Assembly: GCA_021839785.1 (NCBI GenBank)
Contig: JAKCAB010000286.1
Span: 1 to 6,356 of the forward strand
Direction of reading: 5' to 3'
Origin: a bacterium
GTDB lineage: Bacteria; Verrucomicrobiota; Verrucomicrobiae; Limisphaerales; J093
Length of the DNA stretch: 6,356 nt
Shown: one piece after another, positions 1 to 4,993 of the stretch
Position numbering within the stretch: position 1 is the stretch's first letter
Layout of the letters: each line of letters opens with the position of its first letter
Notes under the pieces: generated by a model
What the model was told of the DNA's origin: nothing
The model's input: only the letters and a program-made list of their open reading frames with translations
The model's database searches: none
Translations under genes and position numbers: made by a program

Positions 1-1
1 C

Positions 2-559
2 ATCAAGTCCCTCACGCTTTACGCTTTCTCGGTAGAGAACTGGAGCCGGCCGCAGGGCGAGGTGGACACGCTGATGAAATATCTGGCGCGCTACCTGAAG
101 AACGAAATCGGCGAACTCAACCGCAATAACGTCCGGCTCGAGGCGATCGGCCAGATATACCGCCTGCCGGAATTCGTGCAGGAGCAGTTGCGGAAAACGC
201 AGGCCGCCCTGGCCAAGAACAACGGCCTCACGCTGATCCTGGCGCTCAGCTACGGGGGGCGCACCGAGATCGTGGAGGCGATGCGCGACATTGCCCGGAA
301 GGTCAAGGCGGGGCTGATCGAGCCGGAGGAGATTAACGAACTGGCGGTGGCCCAGCACCTGTACACCCACGCCTACCCGGACCCCGACCTGCTGATCCGC
401 ACCAGCGGCGAATTGCGCGTGAGCAACTTCCTGCTCTGGCAAATCTCCTATGCCGAATTCGTGGTGACGCCGACCTTGTGGCCGGATTTTCGCAAGCCAC
501 AGCTCTTCGAGGCGCTCGAAGAATACACGCGCCGGCACCGGCGTTTCGGCGGCGTCTGA
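2..559 (+). CDS. uppS: Undecaprenyl diphosphate synthase (cis-prenyltransferase), 5'-truncated
   Basis: This cytoplasmic, membrane-associated enzyme condenses isopentenyl diphosphate onto farnesyl diphosphate in cis to make the C55 carrier for peptidoglycan and other surface polymers. The reading frame is open from base 2 and gives 185 residues before TGA at 557-559. Family proteins have about 250 residues, so roughly the first 60, including the catalytic Asp motif HMDGNxRWA, lie outside the window. Visible family motifs are LTLYAFSVENWSRP (fragment residues 4-17), LSYGGRTEI, and DPDLLIRTSGE followed by RVSNFLLWQ. The last two carry the arginines and serine that bind the isopentenyl diphosphate phosphates. 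The protein ends naturally in RRHRRFGGV. An internal GTG at base 62 is not the true start, because conserved sequence continues upstream of it. An ABC exporter follows 39 bases downstream, probably co-transcribed. A cis-prenyltransferase of another chain length cannot be excluded. Confidence 0.95.
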   Translation: MKSLTLYAFSVENWSRPQGEVDTLMKYLARYLKNEIGELNRNNVRLEAIGQIYRLPEFVQEQLRKTQAALAKNNGLTLILALSYGGRTEIVEAMRDIARKVKAGLIEPEEINELAVAQHLYTHAYPDPDLLIRTSGELRVSNFLLWQISYAEFVVTPTLWPDFRKPQLFEALEEYTRRHRRFGGV

Positions 560-598
560 GCTGCGGCGGATCGCGGCGGAGTTTGCGCTCGCGCCGTA

Positions 599-2470
599 AT
601 GACGACTCAGCATACTCCGCGCGGCGGCATGGTTTCATTCCTGTTCAAACTGCTTCATTGGGCGCGACCCTACCGGTTCCGGCTGGCGACGGGCATTCTC
701 CTGGGAGTGGCGGCGGGCCTGAACGAGGCGCTGCTGGTGCTCGCGGTCTATTTCGTTTTTGCCGTCATTTTTCCCCAAACTGGAGCGCAGGAAATCCAGC
801 ATGAGATCGACCGCCTGGCCGCCTACCTGCCGGACCTGGCCCGGTTCCTGGGCGAGCGCGTCAAGGAACTGGCGATTACCCCCAACCTCGGCACCGTCGT
901 GCTGGTGGTTTCCATCATCCCGGCGGTGATGGCGCTGCGCGGGATCGTGAATTACCTGCAGACTTACCTGCTGCAATGGGTCGCGGTCCGGGTGGTGGCC
1001 GACTTTCGTGGCAAATTACTCGACCACCTCATCCACTTGCCCTTGAGTTTCCACAGCAAGACCAGCACCGGCGAACTGATGTCCCGGCTGGCGAACGACG
1101 TTTCCACCTTGCACGCCGCGCTGGCTGACTCGCTCGTGTCGCTGATCAAAGACCCGGTGGCGCTGGTCGCCTTCGCGATTTACCAGATTACCCAGCAACC
1201 GCGCTTGACGTTGCTATCGCTCCTGGTTTTCCCCGTGTGCCTCGTGCCGGTCATCGTCTATACGCGCAAGATTCGGAAGTCGTCCGAGGCCATCCAGAAC
1301 GAAACTGCGGCGGTTTTTCGCGGCATCCAGGAAGCGCTGAGCGGCGTGCGCATCGTCAAGGCGTACAACCTCGACCCGGTGGTGGCCGAGCAGTACCGGC
1401 GCAACACCAACCGCTTCATCAGCCAGTTCATGCGCGTCTGCCGCGCCAGCGAATTGCCCGGCCCGATGATCGAGTTTTTCGGCATGGTGGGCGCGGCCGT
1501 CCTGCTCGCGTTCATTGCAATGGACCCAAAGCAAGGCACCAGCGCCGCGGCCTTCATGGCGTTCCTGTCCGCCATCATGCTCATGTACGCGCGGATCAAG
1601 TCCGTCATCCGCGTCTCGAACCGTCTCGTGCAGGCGCGCGCGGCCAGCCTGCGCGTGTTCGAGTTGCTCGACACCGTCTCCGAACTGCCCGAACCGGCGC
1701 ACCCGCTGCCGTTGCACGCCGCCGGTCAGGACATCCGCTTCGAGAACCTGGACTTCGACTACGGCGACAAGCCGGTGCTGCGCGGCATCAACCTCACGGT
1801 GAAGGCCGGCCAGCTCGTGGCGCTGGTCGGCGCGAGTGGCTCCGGCAAAACCACGATCACCAACCTGCTGTTGCGGTTCTACGATCCGAAAAGCGGGAAC
1901 ATTCGCATCGGCGAGCGCGACCTGCGCGAAGTCTCATCCCAGGAACTGCGCCGCCAGATCGCGGTCGTGACGCAGGAAACGATCCTTTTCAACGACACCA
2001 TTCGGCGAAACATCGAGCTGGGGCGACCCGGCGCCAGCGCGGCAGAAATCGAGGCCGCAGCCCGCCACGCGCACGCACACGGGTTCATCCTGGAAAAACC
2101 GGCGGGCTACGACACCGTCATTGGCGAGCGCGGCGTGAACTTGTCTGGTGGGCAGCGTCAACGGCTCGCCATCGCCCGCGCGATCCTCCGCGACGCGCCG
2201 ATCCTGGTTTTAGACGAAGCGACCAGCGCGCTCGACACCGAATCCGAGCGGCTGGTGCAGGCCGCCCTCGACGAGTTGATGCAAGGCCGCACCACAATCT
2301 GCGTCGCTCACCGGCTGTCCACGATCGTGAATGCCGACCTGATCGTGGTTCTGGCCGAAGGCCGGATCGTGGAGACTGGCCGCCACGAAGAGTTGCTGCG
2401 CCGTGACGGCCACTATCGGCGCTTGTACGAACTCCAGTTCCAGAATGGAGCGGTAAAGGCCGAGGTTTAA
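599..2470 (+). CDS. msbA: MsbA-like ABC exporter, fused permease and ATPase
   Basis: A 623-residue half-transporter with the usual type IV exporter architecture; it should act as a homodimer in the inner membrane. Hydrophobic segments lie at about residues 28-58, 98-130, 184-222 and 290-335, giving about six helices. The intracellular-loop motif GELMSRLANDVSTL is at 158-171. The nucleotide-binding domain starts near 378 and has Walker A GASGSGKTT (411-419), Q-loop Q459, signature LSGGQ (515-519), Walker B ILVLDE (535-540, catalytic E540), D-loop SALD (543-546) and switch H571. All catalytic residues are intact. Length and motif layout fit MsbA/LipA exporters that flip lipid A or other lipids, and its place after uppS supports an envelope role. 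The substrate cannot be read from sequence, so a multidrug or peptide exporter remains possible. ATG 599 is taken as the start; ATG 629 (residue 11) is an alternative. Neither has a well-placed Shine-Dalgarno; the nearest purine run is GGAG at 578-581. Confidence 0.9.
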   Translation: MTTQHTPRGGMVSFLFKLLHWARPYRFRLATGILLGVAAGLNEALLVLAVYFVFAVIFPQTGAQEIQHEIDRLAAYLPDLARFLGERVKELAITPNLGTVVLVVSIIPAVMALRGIVNYLQTYLLQWVAVRVVADFRGKLLDHLIHLPLSFHSKTSTGELMSRLANDVSTLHAALADSLVSLIKDPVALVAFAIYQITQQPRLTLLSLLVFPVCLVPVIVYTRKIRKSSEAIQNETAAVFRGIQEALSGVRIVKAYNLDPVVAEQYRRNTNRFISQFMRVCRASELPGPMIEFFGMVGAAVLLAFIAMDPKQGTSAAAFMAFLSAIMLMYARIKSVIRVSNRLVQARAASLRVFELLDTVSELPEPAHPLPLHAAGQDIRFENLDFDYGDKPVLRGINLTVKAGQLVALVGASGSGKTTITNLLLRFYDPKSGNIRIGERDLREVSSQELRRQIAVVTQETILFNDTIRRNIELGRPGASAAEIEAAARHAHAHGFILEKPAGYDTVIGERGVNLSGGQRQRLAIARAILRDAPILVLDEATSALDTESERLVQAALDELMQGRTTICVAHRLSTIVNADLIVVLAEGRIVETGRHEELLRRDGHYRRLYELQFQNGAVKAEV

Positions 2471-2487
2471 CGCTCACGACAACCGCG

Positions 2488-2515
2488 ACCACCGGCCATC
2501 GACGGCCCGGTTGGT
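2488..2515. terminator. Imperfect hairpin between convergent genes, possible bidirectional terminator
   Basis: The 50 bases separating the stop codons of the exporter (2470) and the convergent minus-strand gene (2521) contain an imperfect inverted repeat. The arm ACCACCGGCC (2488-2497) pairs with GGCCCGGTTGGT (2504-2515) as ten base pairs with two single-base bulges around a six-base loop. No U-tract follows on either strand, so it does not meet the usual rho-independent criteria. The position between converging genes is what makes it plausible; the structure alone is weak. Confidence 0.3.
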
Positions 2516-2520
2516 TCAAC

Positions 2521-3201
2521 TCACGGCTGAAGCTTCCACTCGTTGGCGACCAGACGGACAGTCATGTTCTGGGAATTGTCGCCCGGCATGATTTCGACCT
2601 TGAGCACCACTTCACTGTCGGATCGTGGCTCGGAACCGACCACCCGAAAGCCGGGGATGATGCCTGTCCCTTCCCAGAACTTCGCTTCGCCCTGGCGTTC
2701 CATCTCCCGCCACATTTCCTGACCGCCCCGATCGTCGAGCACGCGCAACAACGTGTTGGTGTCGCGGTTTTGTATGGCCCAGAAGAACGATTGCAGCGCC
2801 GCCTCCGGCGTGGCTTGACCGACGAATTGCGCGTCCTGGCGGCGCACGTAACCGGGCGGCAAGGCAATTTGCGCTCCGACGGCGTTGGTGCCTTTCACGC
2901 CGGCGCGTGCCCGCAAGGCCTGGTTCTCGGCCTTCACGCCGGCGAGCTCCCGTTGTCGCTCGCGCAAACGGGTGACTTCGCCGCGCAACCGGAGCAGTTC
3001 CAGTTTGTCCTTTTCGCTTAACTGGTTCGTGGCGAGCACGGGTTTCGCCACTGGTTGCGTGGCCGCGGTGGCGCGGCTTTGTTCGAGGCTGGTGCGCTGG
3101 CGTTCCAGGTCCGCCACGCGCGCGTGCTGTTGAAACGCGGCGAGGCCGCCCACCAGGGCAGCCACGCCAGCGACGAAGGCAACTAGGTTTCGAGCGTTCA
3201 T
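2521..3201 (-). CDS. Membrane-anchored coiled-coil protein of unknown function, third gene of the sigma-factor operon
   Basis: A 226-residue protein whose exact family I cannot name. Residues 6-23 form one hydrophobic segment (VAFVAGVAALVGGLAAF) that looks like an uncleaved anchor or signal anchor. Heptad-like, charged stretches follow at about 28-44 and 62-100 (LELLRLRGEVTRLRERQREL), predicted coiled coil. Residues about 112-226 look like a small alpha/beta domain. It has TPEAALQSFFWAIQNRDTNTLL at 131-152, resembling the start of NTF2-like or DUF4878-like folds, then alternating strands ending in VRLVANEWKLQP. The bulk is expected to face the periplasm. Its ATG (3201-3199) overlaps the TGA of the upstream gene as ATGA, indicating translational coupling. 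Similar small proteins are familiar beside sigma factors in Verrucomicrobia. A role in sensing or in scaffolding the partner membrane protein is inference from position and shared architecture. Confidence 0.8.
   Translation of the reverse strand: MNARNLVAFVAGVAALVGGLAAFQQHARVADLERQRTSLEQSRATAATQPVAKPVLATNQLSEKDKLELLRLRGEVTRLRERQRELAGVKAENQALRARAGVKGTNAVGAQIALPPGYVRRQDAQFVGQATPEAALQSFFWAIQNRDTNTLLRVLDDRGGQEMWREMERQGEAKFWEGTGIIPGFRVVGSEPRSDSEVVLKVEIMPGDNSQNMTVRLVANEWKLQP
3198..3201 (-). other. ATGA stop/start overlap
   Basis: On the minus strand the start codon of the 226-residue protein (3201-3199) and the stop codon of the preceding gene (3200-3198) share the tetranucleotide ATGA. No clear Shine-Dalgarno precedes it, so the downstream gene probably depends on ribosomes terminating the upstream gene. 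That would fix the ratio of the two membrane proteins. Confidence 0.75.
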
Positions 3202-4217
3202 TGCTGTGGTTCGACTGGCGTCGCGCCCGGTTGGGCAGGCGGGGGTACCAGGCCGTAACGCTTCATCATTTCAGGATCCATCTGCATTGGCTGTCCCGGC
3301 GTGGCGGGCGCTGGCATGGCGGGCGTTTGCGGTTGCTCCAACATGAGCTTGCCGTCGCGTTGGACGAACCATTCCGGGTGCGTCTTGGCCACGCTGGACT
3401 GCACGCTGCCGTCCACCAGGCAGACGTGGCCGTGGATAGGGCAGCGGAACGCGACCCTTTGCGGTTCGGTTTCCGAGCCAGACGGGGCGAGAAACTCGTA
3501 ACTCGTGTTGGCCATCGTGAACGAGGCCCAGTCGGTGGCCGGCTGGTGAGACGGATCGGCCGGGCAGACCAGGATTTTGGGCGATCCCATTTCGTTTGTC
3601 ATGGCCATGATGTTCGGCGGCAGTACGTCGCCATTGTCAGTTGCCCAGACCCGCGCCGCGAGGCCGAGCTGTTTCAGGTTGTTGATGCACGCGATGCTTT
3701 GTGCCTTTTCCTTGGCGTTGGCGAGTTGTTCGAGTGCTTCCGCGGAAACGCCCAGCGCGGCGGCGGTCTGGGTCTTCAGGCGCGTGTTTTCGTCGCGGAT
3801 CGCTTCGAGCGCGGCGATTTCGGTGGCGAGTTGCACCCGCGTGGCTCGCAGACTGGCCAGCTCAGCCGCCCCGTCCGGCATCGGGACGGTTGAGGGTTCA
3901 CGGGTGTTGGCGGCGGGTGCGGCAGCCGTCCGGACGGCCGCTTCTTGCTGAAGCGCGGCAATCACTTCGCGGAGGCGGTTGATCTCGCTTTGCTGGGACG
4001 CATAGACCACCAGCGCAGCGACGGCCAGGGCGCAGGTGGCCAGGGCGGGCCACCAACGGCTGAACCAGCCGCCGCCAAAGCTGCCGGCTCGGGCGCCGGT
4101 CTGGCCGGCGGCGGGAAGTTGGATTTGGTCAACGAGCTGCCGCCGCAGACCTGGGCTGGGGCGCGGACGCGGCGCCTGGCGGAGCGTTTTCTCGATTTGT
4201 TCTTCGGAGGGATTCAT
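3198..4217 (-). CDS. Membrane-anchored coiled-coil protein with pseudopilin-like C-terminal domain; putative anti-sigma factor
   Basis: A 339-residue protein encoded 10 bases after the sigma-factor stop. Residues 1-54 are a short cytoplasmic tail with LRQAPRPRPSPGLRRQLVDQI. One transmembrane helix follows at about 56-73 (ALATCALAVAALVVYA). Coiled-coil-like stretches lie at 75-94 and 117-172. From about 169 the sequence switches to a motif set known from Verrucomicrobia/Planctomycetes pseudopilin-like proteins: EKAQSIACINNLKQLGLAAR, WATDNGDVLPPN, LVCPADPSH, and CPIHGHVCLVDGSV (259-272). A Pro/Met-rich tail of about 45 residues ends the protein. There is no prepilin peptidase site or pilin N-helix at the start, so it is not itself a pilin. 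Operon position and a single-pass topology suggest it anchors or inhibits the sigma factor, with the periplasmic part as sensor. However, the cytoplasmic segment shows no zinc anti-sigma HxxxCxxC motif. Function is inferred; the domain resemblance is from memory. Confidence 0.8.
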   Translation of the reverse strand: MNPSEEQIEKTLRQAPRPRPSPGLRRQLVDQIQLPAAGQTGARAGSFGGGWFSRWWPALATCALAVAALVVYASQQSEINRLREVIAALQQEAAVRTAAAPAANTREPSTVPMPDGAAELASLRATRVQLATEIAALEAIRDENTRLKTQTAAALGVSAEALEQLANAKEKAQSIACINNLKQLGLAARVWATDNGDVLPPNIMAMTNEMGSPKILVCPADPSHQPATDWASFTMANTSYEFLAPSGSETEPQRVAFRCPIHGHVCLVDGSVQSSVAKTHPEWFVQRDGKLMLEQPQTPAMPAPATPGQPMQMDPEMMKRYGLVPPPAQPGATPVEPQQ

Positions 4218-4227
4218 GGCTTGCGAC

Positions 4228-4791
4228 TCAGGTTGAGGATTGAACGGGACTGGTTTTCTCGGCCAGGCGCGCCTGCAATTGTTGCACGGCGGAGCGCAGC
4301 CGATACTTCACGGTGCTGGCGGCAACGCCGAGGGCCTCGGCCGTTTCCTCCAGCGTCAGGCCTTGGTAATAATGCAGATGAACGGTGCTCCGCAGGTCGG
4401 GCTCGAGCCGGTCCACGGCGCCGTACAGCGTCGCGGCGAGGTCGGCGTCAGCCACCAGGCGGTCCGGTGAGTGGCGCGGATCGGCGCAGTCCTCCCACCA
4501 TTCGTCAGGCCGTGGCTCGAGACGATGATTCGCCCGGCGCCAATCCTGATAAACGTGGTAGGCGATGCCGTGCAGCCAGGAACTGACCGACGATCGGCCG
4601 GCGAAGCGCGGCAGGGCCGGCCACACGCGGGCGAAGGTTTTTTGGGTCAGGTCCGCGGCGTCGGTTTCGTTGCCGGCGAGCCGGCGCAGGAAGGCGAACA
4701 GCGCTTCGTAGAAGCGATCCACAAGTTCCGTGGCCGCGCGCAACTCACCGCGCTTCGCCGCTTCGACCAGTTGGGTTTCATCTGCGTTCAT
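4228..4791 (-). CDS. ECF-family RNA polymerase sigma factor
   Basis: A 187-residue alternative sigma factor that would direct RNA polymerase to a small regulon. Region 2 spans about residues 22-87 and includes DRFYEALFAFLRRLAG, DAADLTQKTFARVW (a DLTQ-type helix contacting core polymerase) and SSWLHGIAYHVYQDWRR (promoter -10 recognition). A linker of about 35 residues rich in Asp, Arg and Trp follows. Region 4, about 122-176, has LEPDLRSTVHLHYYQGLTLEETAEALGVAASTVKYRLRSAVQQL with the helix-turn-helix at about 145-168. Two-domain ECF proteins are usually 160-200 residues, so it is complete. The frame stays open upstream to 5052, but those 87 extra residues show no sigma homology and would overlap the valS start. 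The ATG at 4791, preceded by a weak purine stretch (AGACAGG), is therefore preferred. Two membrane proteins follow as an operon, the usual sigma/regulator arrangement. The ECF subgroup and regulon cannot be assigned from sequence. Confidence 0.92.
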   Translation of the reverse strand: MNADETQLVEAAKRGELRAATELVDRFYEALFAFLRRLAGNETDAADLTQKTFARVWPALPRFAGRSSVSSWLHGIAYHVYQDWRRANHRLEPRPDEWWEDCADPRHSPDRLVADADLAATLYGAVDRLEPDLRSTVHLHYYQGLTLEETAEALGVAASTVKYRLRSAVQQLQARLAEKTSPVQSST

Positions 4792-4993
4792 GGCCTGTCT
4801 GGGAGTTAGTCGCAAGACAACGGTCGATTGGACAAAAGAATCTGCGGCAAAGCACGCGGGAATGTGCGACTGGCGGCAAGGCAAAGTCCGGTTCGCGGCC
4901 AGGTCGGGTGATCGCGCGGTGAGATGAGGCCGGCGCTGACGGGCGCTTGTTGCCAAGGGCCCGGTGGCTTGGCTACGCTGCCCGCCCATTGAC
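4792..4993. promoter_or_regulatory. Divergent intergenic region between the sigma operon and valS
   Basis: These 202 bases separate two divergently oriented start codons and must hold the promoters of both the sigma-factor operon and valS. A candidate valS promoter is listed separately. For the minus strand I could not find a convincing pair of boxes: TTGTCC-like hexamers occur near 4828-4833 but have no good -10 at the right distance. No tRNA, and no T-box-like leader (specifier stem, UGGN bulge and terminator), was seen before valS. Confidence 0.6.
4950..4979 (+). promoter_or_regulatory. Candidate valS promoter
   Basis: TTGCCA (4950-4955) matches five of six bases of the sigma-70 -35 consensus. 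It is followed after 18 bases by TACGCT (4974-4979), a poor -10 that keeps only the first TA and the final T. Transcription would start near 4986, leaving a leader of only about 8 bases before the ATG at 4994 and no Shine-Dalgarno. The call rests on box match and spacing alone. Confidence 0.35.

Noticed and set aside
560..598. Possible cdsA remnant or small gene between uppS and the exporter
   Set aside because: Only 39 bases, with no start codon and coding potential worth reporting.
1237..2406. 389-codon plus-strand frame inside the ABC exporter
   Set aside because: It overlaps the motif-bearing exporter frame and translates to an Arg/Pro/His-rich sequence without domains; a +2 frame shadow.
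3201..3893. 230-codon plus-strand frame opposite the pseudopilin-like gene
   Set aside because: Antisense to a supported gene, with low-complexity Arg/Gly-rich translation and no start-site support.
3198..4217. Annotation as a type II secretion pseudopilin
   Set aside because: Only the C-terminal globular motifs match. The prepilin cleavage site and hydrophobic N-terminal helix are absent, and a coiled coil precedes the domain.
4220..4816. Nine-base complementary segments upstream of the sigma-factor start (4808-4816) and the next gene's start (4220-4228)
   Set aside because: CTTGCGACT and AGTCGCAAG are reverse complements about 580 bases apart. Nine bases with no other structure is within chance expectation, and no mechanism suggests itself.
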